Shown here one piece after another: positions 47,001 through 48,262 of a stretch of DNA of 64,000 bases; position 1 is the first letter of the stretch; each line of letters opens with the position of its first letter. The DNA is taken from contig NC_088301.1 in the NCBI RefSeq assembly GCF_032854445.1, forward strand, positions 622,001 to 686,000, given 5' to 3'. A model generated the notes under the pieces. The model saw nothing but the letters and a program-made list of their open reading frames with translations, was not told the origin of the DNA and ran no database searches. The position numbers and the translations under genes are program-made. The stretch is from Liolophura sinensis (taxonomy: Eukaryota > Mollusca > Polyplacophora > Chitonida > Chitonidae).

Positions 47001-48262
47001 ACTGGGGACCTTGAACACACCATTACTTGGTGAGCTTCACAGATGATAGGTTTAGGTGATGGAAGAAACTGGGGACTTTGAACACACCATTGGTGAGCTT
47101 CACAGATGATAGGTTTAGGTGATGAAAGAAACTGGGGACCTTGAACACACCATTACTTGGTGAGCTTCACAGATGATAGGTTTAGGTGATGGAAGAAACT
47201 GGGGACCTAGAACACATCATTACTTGGTGAGCTTCACAGATGTTAGGCTTGGGTGATGGAGGAAACTGGGGACCTTGAACACACCATTACTTGGTGAGCT
47301 TCACAGATGTTAGGTGATGGAGGAAACTGGGAACCTAGAACACACCATTACTTGGTGAGCTTCACAGATGTTAGGTGATGGAGGAAACTGGGGACCTTGA
47401 ACACACCATTACTTGGTGAGCTTCACAGATGATAGGTTTAGGTGATGGAAGAAACTGGGGACCTTGAACACACCATTACTTGGTGAGCTTCACAGATGAT
47501 AGGTTTAGGTGATGAAAGAAACTGGGGACCTAGAACACATCATTACTTGGTGAGCTTCACAGATGTTAGGTGATGGAGGAAACTGGGGACCTTGAACACA
47601 CCATTACTTGGTGAGCTTCACAGATGTTAGGTTTAGGTGATGAAAGAAACTGGGGACCTTGAACACACCATTACTTGGTGAGCTTCACAGATGTTAGGTT
47701 TAGGTGATGGAGGAAACTGGGGACCTTGAACACATCATTAATTGGTGAGCTTCACAGATGTTAGGCTTGGGTGATGGAAGAAACTGGGGACCTAGAACAC
47801 ATCATTACTTTGTCAGCTTCACAGATGTTAGGTTTATAGGGTTGGGATACACCAAGATATTGAAGACTGCATAAACAGGTGTTGACGTACTTATAAATGG
47901 ATGTTGGCATTCAGTGTTTTTTTTTTTCACGCACTCCGGTTTCTCCACCCATAGAAATGATTTCCATCACATAAGTGAAAAATTCTAGAGGACTTTATTA
48001 AAAACCAATGAAATAAATAAATCAGTAAATACATATTAGTCCATTAAAGCAGTGAAATGGTGTATTTTTGCAGGACACCCTGGCTGAGGCTACAGCCTTG
48101 CTGACAGAACTGGAAGCTCACGACATGGCCAGTGCTGAGATGGACACTGCTGAGGGGGACAACATTGAGGCTGGGGACGATGAAGGCCTGACCATGGGGA
48201 AGATTCACAGCTCCGGGGGGAACAGTTCTGATAATGGTGGTCGGGAGACGTCACCTAGGTGA
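3994..48262 (+). CDS. USP24: USP24-like ubiquitin carboxyl-terminal hydrolase, C-terminal 1,579 residues, 35 exons (5' partial)
   Basis: The product is a deubiquitinase of the peptidase C19 (USP) family that removes ubiquitin from substrate proteins. Joining the 35 exons listed below gives 4,740 nt, 1,579 codons plus stop, with every phase matching. In fragment numbering, residues 1-609 are the helical scaffold upstream of the protease. The USP domain starts at about 620, with Cys box GATCYMN (C632), CxxC pairs at 745/748 and 791/794, His box AGHYYSF (H913) and the FND segment near 937-939. A long alpha-helical C-terminal region follows, with motifs typical of USP24 such as [36 protein letters not shown] and [15 protein letters not shown]9X is the main alternative, but the C-terminal 'SAQDTLA' exon and the scaffold match USP24. 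Human USP24 is about 2,600 residues, so roughly 60% is present; the N-terminal part lies before the window. Identification is from remembered family sequence, not a search. Confidence 0.95.
4366..4451 (+). CDS. USP24: USP24 exon b (residues 16-44)
   Basis: This 86-nt exon is flanked by 'gattacag' and 'gtatat'. It reads [11 protein letters not shown]... and ends LADLEEPR, a stretch strongly conserved in USP24 (scaffold helices upstream of the protease). It ends after two bases of the Arg codon (phase 2). Confidence 0.9.
4452..5103 (+). other. USP24 intron with tandem tRNA-like segment
   Basis: This intron between exons b and c holds unique sequence up to about 4825 and the tRNA-like tandem at 4826-5047. 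It ends in the acceptor 'ttgtttgtcag'. No further gene is seen. Confidence 0.6.
4826..5047 (+). repeat. tandem copies (about 61 bp) of a tRNA-like SINE head
   Basis: Four copies begin near 4850, 4911, 4972 and 5027. Each contains GTGTCCGAGTGGTTAGCAAT, which resembles the A box and D-arm of a Ser/Leu tRNA. A related segment in a fuller SINE-like context lies at 12789. The copies lack an anticodon arm and B box, so they are not tRNA genes. Confidence 0.7.
5104..5188 (+). CDS. USP24: USP24 exon c (residues 44-72)
   Basis: This 85-nt exon follows 'ttgtttgtcag' and precedes 'gtaagg'. It continues EEPR with [18 protein letters not shown], a USP24 scaffold signature. It ends in phase 0 at Gln-Arg. 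Confidence 0.93.
5189..5856 (+). other. USP24 intron, no other feature seen
   Basis: This 668-bp intron between exons c and d is AT-rich and contains a short TA-dinucleotide run near 5420. No gene or recognisable repeat family is seen. Confidence 0.6.
5857..6036 (+). CDS. USP24: USP24 exon d (residues 73-132)
   Basis: This 180-nt, phase-0 exon encodes a Ser/Pro/Thr-rich, probably disordered linker followed by the conserved helix [11 protein letters not shown]. The acceptor is 'gtaacacag'. The donor 'GGAG|gtaagc' is immediately followed by a 26-bp tandem array whose units repeat the donor sequence. Confidence 0.93.
6037..6549 (+). repeat. 26-bp minisatellite starting exactly at the USP24 exon d donor
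   Basis: About 20 units of GTAAGCTGCACGTAGCACTG plus GACAGG. The first unit is the authentic 5' splice site of exon d. Early units keep CAGG|GTAAGC; later ones drift to GAGCAAGC. Long overlapping Cys-rich open frames on the minus strand (5832-6748) are by-products of the repeat. Confidence 0.93.
6550..7201 (+). other. USP24 intron remainder, no other feature seen
   Basis: AT-rich unique sequence between the 26-bp array and exon e. Nothing recognisable is present apart from the acceptor 'ctgtgttttag'. Confidence 0.6.
7202..7395 (+). CDS. USP24: USP24 exon e (residues 133-197)
   Basis: This 194-nt exon lies between 'gtgttttag' and 'gtaagg'. It encodes VLSNKLMPT..., then [18 protein letters not shown], then a [15 protein letters not shown] helix, all conserved in USP24. 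It ends in phase 2. Confidence 0.95.
7396..8976 (+). other. 1.6-kb USP24 intron with a dispersed repeat motif
   Basis: Mostly unique AT-rich sequence. The phrase 'CCTGGAAAGTGCTTGAATTT' (8028-8045) and related phrases near 7980-8000 and 8735-8775 recur, suggesting pieces of an interspersed repeat. No coding sequence is evident. Confidence 0.5.
8977..9151 (+). CDS. USP24: USP24 exon f (residues 197-255)
   Basis: This 175-nt exon follows 'ctcgtgcag'. It continues LAR with [11 protein letters not shown], then a less conserved Arg/Ser-rich linker and [10 protein letters not shown]. The last 17 nt (ending GGGCTATACAG) recur with about two mismatches in every unit of the 23-bp array that begins at its donor. 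Confidence 0.92.
9152..10094 (+). repeat. 23-bp minisatellite carrying about 40 copies of the USP24 exon f donor
   Basis: The unit reads ACAGCAGGGCCATACAG|GTAAAT. It consists of 17 nt matching the end of exon f (GCAGCAGGGCTATACAG) and 6 nt of the intron start. Most units retain CAG|GTAAAT, an excellent 5' splice-site match. Longer variants with GTACATG appear toward the end, and blocks of variants repeat (9180-9300 versus 9380-9500). Confidence 0.95.
10095..10299 (+). other. intron remainder before exon g
   Basis: Unique sequence leading to the acceptor 'tctgtgattaacag'. Nothing else is seen. Confidence 0.5.
10300..10459 (+). CDS. USP24: USP24 exon g (residues 256-309)
   Basis: This 160-nt exon lies between 'gattaacag' and 'gtgagt'. 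It reads [19 protein letters not shown] followed by [11 protein letters not shown], a conserved scaffold segment, then a basic linker. It ends in phase 1. Confidence 0.93.
10460..11089 (+). other. USP24 intron with poly-T tract
   Basis: Unique sequence with a T-rich tract at about 11011-11044, just upstream of the exon h acceptor. No other feature is seen. Confidence 0.6.
11090..11245 (+). CDS. USP24: USP24 exon h (residues 309-361)
   Basis: This 156-nt exon lies between 'gttgttgtag' and 'gtaaga'. It encodes a Gly/Ser linker, then [12 protein letters not shown] and a helix [17 protein letters not shown], matching the corresponding USP24 segment. It ends in phase 1. Confidence 0.92.
11596..11870 (+). 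repeat. three tandem copies of a 91-bp unit
   Basis: Three nearly identical copies begin near 11596, 11686 and 11777, each with TGTACATGTCGGTATGATA and GAGTCTAGAGTCTGGTCAGA. They lie inside the intron between exons h and i and are not next to a splice site. The rest of this intron (11246-12030) shows nothing recognisable. Confidence 0.9.
12031..12265 (+). CDS. USP24: USP24 exon i (residues 361-439)
   Basis: This 235-nt exon follows 'tactctgtag'. It encodes [18 protein letters not shown], then a helix with [11 protein letters not shown] and [15 protein letters not shown], close to vertebrate USP24. The donor is 'CAAAG|gtaact'; it ends in phase 2. Confidence 0.95.
12266..12603 (+). other. USP24 intron, no other feature seen
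   Basis: AT-rich 338-bp intron between exons i and j, with a T-rich tract before the acceptor. Nothing else is seen. Confidence 0.6.
12604..12665 (+). CDS. USP24: USP24 exon j (residues 439-460)
   Basis: This 62-nt exon lies between 'tgaagcag' and 'gtaaga'. It encodes [20 protein letters not shown], which has an obvious USP24 counterpart. It is a short exon supported by splice sites, phase and homology. Confidence 0.88.
12785..12990 (+). mobile_element. tRNA-derived SINE fragment
   Basis: The segment starts with TGGCTGAGTGGTTAGCATGC, which fits a pol III A box. A B-box-like GGTCAAGTCC lies about 60 bp further on and is followed by a non-tRNA body. It lacks a clear tail and is probably truncated. 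The same head is repeated in tandem at 4826-5047. Confidence 0.65.
13095..13280 (+). CDS. USP24: USP24 exon k (residues 460-522)
   Basis: This 186-nt exon follows 'ctgtcaacag'. It encodes a linker, then [13 protein letters not shown] and the very conserved [15 protein letters not shown]. The donor is 'ACATG|gtaagc'; it ends in phase 1. Confidence 0.95.
13518..13635 (+). CDS. USP24: USP24 exon l (residues 522-561)
   Basis: This 118-nt exon lies between 'gtaatag' and 'gtaagt'. It encodes [18 protein letters not shown] and a polar linker ending DVNPK. Its last 27 nt plus the first 9 intron nt are the founder of the 36-bp array that fills the following intron. Confidence 0.93.
13636..14937 (+). 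repeat. 36-bp minisatellite copied from the USP24 exon l donor junction
   Basis: About 36 units of CACCTCACTCACAGACTTCA, ATCCTAA and GTAAGTCGT. The unit equals the last 27 nt of exon l plus the first 9 intron nt. Many copies retain AA|GTAAGT. Because 36 is a multiple of three, open frames run through the array on both strands (for example 14494-14922 minus and 14502-14945 plus); these are by-products. Read in the exon frame, each unit contains AAG TAA, a stop. Confidence 0.95.
15190..15362 (+). repeat. short degenerate tandem, TGGTTTCCTGCTGGCTCTGC-like
   Basis: About eight degenerate units of roughly 20 bp (TGGTTTCCTGCTGACTCTGC, TGGTTCCCTTTGGCTTTACC). They lie inside the intron before exon m and are not at a splice site. 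Confidence 0.8.
15532..15676 (+). CDS. USP24: USP24 exon m (residues 561-609)
   Basis: This 145-nt exon follows 'gtacacag'. It encodes [19 protein letters not shown] and then [12 protein letters not shown]...ANEWE, the last scaffold segment before the protease domain. Its final ~70 nt with the donor are copied about nine times in the 81-bp array that begins the next intron. Confidence 0.94.
15677..16446 (+). repeat. 81-bp array copying the 3' end and donor of USP24 exon m
   Basis: About nine units, each with a version of CTGACATTCATCTGTCAGGA, GCTGATATCTATGCATCACC, TGTTCAACCCAGACTCAGCT and AACGAGTGGGAG|GTAAGACA. Roughly 70 nt come from the exon and about 10 from the intron. Each unit regenerates GAG|GTAAGA. 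The first repeat after exon m is about 4 bp shorter, which puts a TAA in the exon frame within the first unit. Confidence 0.95.
16741..16885 (+). repeat. 20-21 bp tandem, seven units
   Basis: Units of CTAATGTGACTGTTGTTTAC lie just upstream of the exon n polypyrimidine tract. Their spacing is regular with small T-run differences. Confidence 0.85.
16898..17058 (+). CDS. USP24: USP24 exon n: USP domain Cys box (residues 610-663)
   Basis: This 161-nt exon lies between 'tctctccag' and 'gtaata'. It encodes [18 protein letters not shown] followed by [14 protein letters not shown], the catalytic-cysteine box of the USP family (C632 of the fragment), and a GVDEEN acidic loop. This exon fixes the protein as a peptidase C19 with an intact nucleophile. 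Confidence 0.97.
17059..18370 (+). repeat. 134-bp array of partial exon copies with acceptor sites, upstream of USP24 exon o
   Basis: About ten decoy units precede the real exon. Each has a TTTTGTTTCACAG acceptor followed by up to 82 nt that match the start of exon o (AGATCCAGCAGATGTATGGT, CACCTGTTGGAGAGTAAGCT, ...), then about 50 nt of intron (TGTTGTCAGACCTTACCTGT). Some copies are shorter because an exon-derived segment is missing. The first decoy lies only 23 nt after the exon n donor. A GAGA|GTAAGC inside each copy could act as a cryptic donor. Confidence 0.95.
18371..18551 (+). CDS. USP24: USP24 exon o: USP domain (residues 663-723)
   Basis: This 181-nt exon is entered from the last of about eleven near-identical 'tttcacag|TGTG' acceptors. 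Only this copy continues through [14 protein letters not shown] and [19 protein letters not shown], the conserved QQDA.EF box of USPs. Its first 82 nt are the template of the upstream 134-bp array. It ends in phase 0 before 'gtgaga'. Confidence 0.95.
18803..18885 (+). CDS. USP24: USP24 exon p: first CxxC (residues 724-751)
   Basis: This 83-nt exon follows 'tattgtcag'. It encodes [18 protein letters not shown], which carries the first half of the USP zinc-ribbon (C745, C748). It ends in phase 2 before 'gtgagt'. Confidence 0.95.
19126..19264 (+). CDS. USP24: USP24 exon q: second CxxC (residues 751-797)
   Basis: This 139-nt exon follows 'atggctag'. It encodes [14 protein letters not shown], then [20 protein letters not shown] and CEKCGEK, the second zinc-ribbon pair (C791, C794). 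The donor is 'AAAG|gtcagc'. Confidence 0.96.
19516..19635 (+). CDS. USP24: USP24 exon r: USP domain (residues 798-837)
   Basis: This 120-nt, phase-0 exon encodes [20 protein letters not shown] and [18 protein letters not shown], the 'LP..L.I.LKRF.YD' box shared by USPs. It is flanked by 'ttgttacag' and 'gtgaga'. Confidence 0.97.
19821..21069 (+). repeat. 86-bp minisatellite, about 14 units
   Basis: The unit contains GGCCTTTTGAGGAGGACTGT, TACCTGCTCTGATTGGTGGT, GGAGCCTTGGTGACAATAAG and CAGTCAACAATACTGGTGTG. Blocks of variant units recur (about 20000-20330 and 20510-20840), so it has higher-order structure. It lies in the intron between exons r and s and starts about 185 bp after the exon r donor, not at a splice site. 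Confidence 0.93.
21205..21265 (+). mobile_element. possible degenerate SINE 3' tail
   Basis: Contains TTGAGTATAATGTTAAACAA followed by an (AAATAAGTAAAT)-like A-rich end, similar to the tails at 37015 and 44140. It is weak and truncated. Confidence 0.4.
21410..22547 (+). repeat. 59-bp array carrying copies of the USP24 exon s acceptor
   Basis: About 19 units of GTTTGCCGTGTAG|TTTCCG, TGGACGTTGGTCAGAACACT and AAGTAACGTTTTACTGGTTT. Each repeats the acceptor TGTAG and about 12-18 nt of the exon start (TTTCCGTGGACG). The last unit runs into the authentic exon s at 22548. Confidence 0.95.
22548..22801 (+). CDS. USP24: USP24 exon s: USP domain His box (residues 838-922)
   Basis: This 254-nt exon is entered at 'gacttgtag|TTTCCGTGG'. 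It encodes [11 protein letters not shown], a variable Ser/Asp/Thr-rich loop and [20 protein letters not shown], whose His (H913) is the second catalytic residue. Its first nucleotides, with the acceptor, are repeated about 19 times upstream as a 59-bp array. Confidence 0.96.
22802..23530 (+). other. USP24 intron, no other feature seen
   Basis: This 729-bp unique-looking intron between exons s and t has no recognisable repeat or gene. Confidence 0.6.
23531..23670 (+). CDS. USP24: USP24 exon t: end of USP catalytic core (residues 922-969)
   Basis: This 140-nt exon follows 'tttgtttacag'. It encodes [16 protein letters not shown], which holds the third triad position in the FND segment, then [14 protein letters not shown], a USP24/USP9X-type ending. 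It ends in phase 1. Confidence 0.96.
23671..24526 (+). other. USP24 intron, no other feature seen
   Basis: This 856-bp AT-rich intron lies between exons t and u. Nothing is recognised. The exon t frame runs on to a stop at 23778-23780, so retention of this intron would truncate the protein just after the USP core. Confidence 0.6.
24527..24668 (+). CDS. USP24: USP24 exon u (residues 969-1016)
   Basis: This 142-nt exon follows 'acctgacag'. It encodes [16 protein letters not shown], the last strand of the USP fold, then a Lys/Pro-rich linker. It ends in phase 2 before 'gtaagc'. Confidence 0.95.
24669..25074 (+). other. USP24 intron, no other feature seen
   Basis: This 406-bp AT-rich intron lies between exons u and v, with acceptor 'ttgtatttcag'. 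Nothing else is seen. Confidence 0.6.
25075..25276 (+). CDS. USP24: USP24 exon v (residues 1016-1083)
   Basis: This 202-nt exon follows 'tatttcag'. It encodes [20 protein letters not shown], then an [10 protein letters not shown] helix and [19 protein letters not shown], all diagnostic of USP24 just after the protease domain. It ends in phase 0 before 'gtgagt'. Confidence 0.96.
25533..27945 (+). repeat. 77-bp minisatellite, about 31 units
   Basis: Units contain GTGTGTACATACTGAGATCA, GGGTTGGCACACATGTAGAG, CACAATAACATGAGGGGAAT and ATTCCATCATTGATTCG. Spacing is a constant 77 bp with point variation. The array fills most of the intron between exons v and w but ends about 40 bp before the acceptor. 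The many minus-strand open frames across it are repeat by-products. Confidence 0.95.
27987..28090 (+). CDS. USP24: USP24 exon w (residues 1084-1118)
   Basis: This 104-nt exon lies between 'gtgttacag' and 'gtatgc'. It encodes [20 protein letters not shown], which matches the USP24 C-terminal helical region. It ends in phase 2. Confidence 0.93.
28155..28630 (+). repeat. 58-bp minisatellite, eight near-identical units
   Basis: Eight copies of AAACTGTGTCTTACATGATA, TTTGTAATTCTTCACCAGTC and AGGTTATGCATCCAGTCT. They differ only at a T/C position (GTGTC versus GCGTC) in two copies, so the array is very young. Confidence 0.95.
28898..29011 (+). CDS. USP24: USP24 exon x (residues 1118-1156)
   Basis: This 114-nt exon follows 'tgtattcag'. 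It encodes [30 protein letters not shown] and a short linker, aligned with the human 'EEWIATIEALL...WLVEYF' segment. It ends in phase 2. Confidence 0.92.
29012..29520 (+). other. USP24 intron segment, no other feature seen
   Basis: Unique sequence between exon x and the 33-bp array. Nothing is recognised. Confidence 0.55.
29521..30330 (+). repeat. 33-bp minisatellite, about 25 units
   Basis: The unit is GGTCTTGGAGAAGTATACTG plus TTTGGTGTGCGAA. Its length is a multiple of three and it has few stops, so open frames of about 120-200 codons occur on both strands (29775-30335 minus, 29779-30384 plus). There is no evidence that they are translated. It lies in the intron before exon y. Confidence 0.93.
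30417..30516 (+). CDS. USP24: USP24 exon y (residues 1156-1189)
   Basis: This 100-nt exon lies between 'tgcccacag' and 'gtacgt'. It encodes [20 protein letters not shown] and a short tail, corresponding to the 'FLLEC...EVRVAVA' helix of USP24. Confidence 0.92.
30808..30927 (+). CDS. USP24: USP24 exon z (residues 1190-1229)
   Basis: This 120-nt, phase-0 exon encodes [19 protein letters not shown] and [12 protein letters not shown], a conserved USP24 helix pair. Its last 11 nt (ATGTTCAGATG) plus the donor are repeated about 15 times in the following 49-bp array. Confidence 0.94.
30917..31650 (+). repeat. 49-bp array copying the USP24 exon z donor
   Basis: About 15 units of ATGTTCAGATG|GTAAGTAAC, CATTACTTTACACATGTAGG and TATAGCCAG. 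The 11 nt before the GT match the end of exon z, and each unit has a consensus donor G|GTAAGT. Units alternate between CAGATG and CAAATG. Confidence 0.95.
31651..32029 (+). other. USP24 intron remainder, no other feature seen
   Basis: Unique AT-rich sequence between the 49-bp array and exon aa. Nothing is recognised. Confidence 0.55.
32030..32143 (+). CDS. USP24: USP24 exon aa (residues 1230-1267)
   Basis: This 114-nt, phase-0 exon follows 'tgtttccag'. It encodes an [16 protein letters not shown] helix and a polar stretch, aligned with the 'HSALRHMISFLLG' region of human USP24. Confidence 0.92.
32419..32530 (+). CDS. USP24: USP24 exon ab (residues 1268-1305)
   Basis: This 112-nt exon lies between 'tgtgtcag' and 'gtaagt'. 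It encodes [20 protein letters not shown] and a short helix, aligned with 'RRWSSAQAREFGNLHNTVA' of human USP24. It ends in phase 1. Confidence 0.94.
32819..32937 (+). CDS. USP24: USP24 exon ac (residues 1305-1344)
   Basis: This 119-nt exon follows 'atttgtcag'. It encodes a [10 protein letters not shown] loop and a helix ending HRYIKE. Homology is weaker here, but splice sites and phase are good. It ends in phase 0 before 'gtaagt'. Confidence 0.88.
33218..35270 (+). repeat. 91-bp array of exon-start copies with acceptors, upstream of USP24 exon ad
   Basis: About 22 units. Each has TTACCTGTTGTACTTCAG| as acceptor, then GTCATCATTGCAGTATTGGA, AATCAGTGGGAACACCCTGT and CTATATTTGACAT, 53 nt that match the start of exon ad. 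The exon copy is followed by TTCATGATAACAGTGACAG. Three units carry the acceptor variant TTTGCCATCAG used by the real exon. In the exon frame each copy runs into a TGA after IFDIS. Confidence 0.96.
35271..35384 (+). CDS. USP24: USP24 exon ad (residues 1345-1382)
   Basis: This 114-nt, phase-0 exon begins at the last acceptor of a 91-bp array ('gccatcag|GTCATC'). It encodes [20 protein letters not shown] and [10 protein letters not shown], which correspond to the conserved 'ALRELTGSLLALIEMVVYCCFCNEHFS' region. The upstream copies stop matching the exon just after TTTGACAT, so only this copy is complete. Confidence 0.94.
35628..35693 (+). CDS. USP24: USP24 exon ae (residues 1383-1404)
   Basis: This 66-nt, phase-0 exon lies between 'tctgtttcag' and 'gtgagt'. 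It encodes [17 protein letters not shown], equivalent to 'PPHELKNTFQLLHEIL' of human USP24. Confidence 0.92.
35694..36188 (+). other. USP24 intron, no other feature seen
   Basis: AT-rich 495-bp intron between exons ae and af. Nothing is recognised. Confidence 0.6.
36189..36282 (+). CDS. USP24: USP24 exon af (residues 1405-1436)
   Basis: This 94-nt exon lies between 'tgtattatag' and 'gtaagt'. It encodes [17 protein letters not shown] and a Ser-rich turn, matching 'VIEDPIQVERVKFVFE' in position. It ends in phase 1. Confidence 0.9.
36283..37166 (+). other. USP24 intron carrying a SINE tail
   Basis: This 884-bp intron between exons af and ag is unique up to about 36945 and then contains the SINE tail listed separately. 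Confidence 0.6.
36945..37062 (+). mobile_element. SINE 3' part with AATAAATA tail
   Basis: Ends with TTCTTGAGTATGGTGTAAAA, CACCAATCAAATAAATAAAT, a tail shared by dispersed tRNA-derived SINEs in molluscs and relatives. The preceding GGTTT-like CACCATAAAGCTGGCGGGCG body also fits. The 5' head is not clear. Confidence 0.65.
37167..37321 (+). CDS. USP24: USP24 exon ag (residues 1436-1487)
   Basis: This 155-nt exon follows 'ttccttgtag'. It encodes [20 protein letters not shown] and a [11 protein letters not shown] helix, strongly conserved in USP24. It ends in phase 0 before 'gtgagt'. A 7-kb intron packed with arrays follows. Confidence 0.95.
37755..38565 (+). repeat. 68-bp minisatellite, about 11 units
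   Basis: Units of GTTAACAGGTATCTGTGAGT, GAATGCCTGGGAAACTCATG, TGGGAAAGTTACCTGACCAG and AATCAGTG. Two unit types alternate (CCTGGGAAACTCATG and CCAGAGAAACCAATG). It is followed by degenerate units to about 38840. Confidence 0.93.
38850..39700 (+). repeat. 51-bp minisatellite, about 17 units, related to the preceding array
   Basis: Units of AGTGAATACCTGGGAAACTC, ATGTGCAGAAGTTGCTTGCC and CAGAATCAGTG. The shared phrases 'CCTGGGAAACTCATGTG' and 'CAGAATCAGTG' show it derives from the 68-bp array by an internal deletion. The period is 17 codons, so long frames occur on both strands (38806-39369 plus, 38846-39682 minus). Confidence 0.93.
39701..41077 (+). other. intron segment with SINE remnant
   Basis: Unique sequence with no gene recognised. 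A SINE 3' part lies at about 40790-40972. Confidence 0.55.
40790..40972 (+). mobile_element. SINE remnant
   Basis: Contains GGGCGGCAGTTTCCTCCGGG, ATTTCCTCCACCCACAAACC and a tail ATCACATAAGTGAAATATGC then GGCGTAAAACACTTATCAAA. The order and wording match the family at 36945. It is diverged and lacks an A-rich end. Confidence 0.6.
41078..41912 (+). repeat. 24-bp minisatellite, about 35 units
   Basis: The unit is TGGGTGTGACCATCTGTATA plus CATG. It alternates CTG, CCA and CCG before TATA. Because 24 is a multiple of three, all frames stay open for 60-300 codons on both strands (for example 40986-41885 minus). These are repeat artefacts. Confidence 0.95.
41913..43021 (+). other. intron segment, no gene seen
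   Basis: Unique AT-rich sequence. A short SINE-like fragment with TTTCCTCCACGAACCAATCT and GTGGCATAAAACACTATTG lies near 42570-42690. Nothing else is recognised. Confidence 0.5.
43022..43465 (+). repeat. 19-bp minisatellite, about 23 units
   Basis: The unit is CATTGGGACCAGTCTCCTG, with variants CAAG and CTGTGG. The period is not a multiple of three, but the open frames (for example 42852-43508) are kept because all three phases lack stops. Confidence 0.93.
43811..44173 (+). mobile_element. full-length tRNA-derived SINE with target-site duplication
   Basis: The head has an A box TAGCACAGTTGG and a B-box-like GGATCAATCC, as in a tRNA gene. A central body follows (GACTCGGGCGGGGCGGCTTA), and the tail is GAGTACGACGTTAAACCCCA then CACTCACTCACTCACT. 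Flanks AAGGCACAT (43798-43806) and AAAGCACAT (44174-44182) look like a 9-bp target duplication with one change. The element is inserted in the last large USP24 intron in the same orientation. Confidence 0.85.
44387..44476 (+). CDS. USP24: USP24 exon ah (residues 1488-1517)
   Basis: This 90-nt, phase-0 exon lies between 'gtcttgtag' and 'gtattc'. It encodes [12 protein letters not shown], a linker and [10 protein letters not shown], the USP24 C-terminal signature ('EHYWTP...FQRTISAQ' in human). Confidence 0.96.
44477..45014 (+). other. intron segment, no other feature seen
   Basis: Follows exon ah. Unique sequence with a G-rich patch near 44575-44600. Nothing is recognised. Confidence 0.5.
45015..47838 (+). 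repeat. 60-67 bp minisatellite, about 43 units, with higher-order repeats
   Basis: Units contain CACCATTACTTGGTGAGCTT, CACAGATGTTAGGTTTAGGT and GATGGAGGAAACTGGGGACC, TTGAACA. Short (60 bp, lacking GTTTAG) and long variants occur in an order that repeats roughly every 500-750 bp (for example around 45260, 45790 and 46510). It fills most of the last USP24 intron but does not touch either splice site. Confidence 0.95.
47930..48035 (+). mobile_element. SINE tail remnant
   Basis: Contains ACTCCGGTTTCTCCACCCAT, CATCACATAAGTGAAAAATT and AAAAACCAATGAAATAAATA. The arrangement is the same as the tail at 40972 but diverged. It lies just upstream of the terminal exon acceptor. Confidence 0.6.
48074..48262 (+). 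CDS. USP24: USP24 terminal exon ai (residues 1518-1579 and stop)
   Basis: This 189-nt exon follows 'tttttgcag'. It encodes [18 protein letters not shown], then an acidic, Gly/Ser-rich, probably disordered tail ending ETSPR and a TGA stop at 48260-48262. The start matches 'DTLAYATALLNE' of human USP24; the tail is lineage-specific in sequence but similar in composition. Confidence 0.95.
   Translation, partial: DTLAEATALLTELEAHDMASAEMDTAEGDNIEAGDDEGLTMGKIHSSGGNSSDNGGRETSPR

Noticed and set aside
3994-48262. USP9X or fat-facets orthologue instead of USP24
   Set aside because: The Cys-box exon is shared by both, but the scaffold phrases LEEPRIR and LIPTDPAI, the post-catalytic NRDVYS segment and the FQRT.SAQDTLA C-terminus fit USP24 as I remember it.
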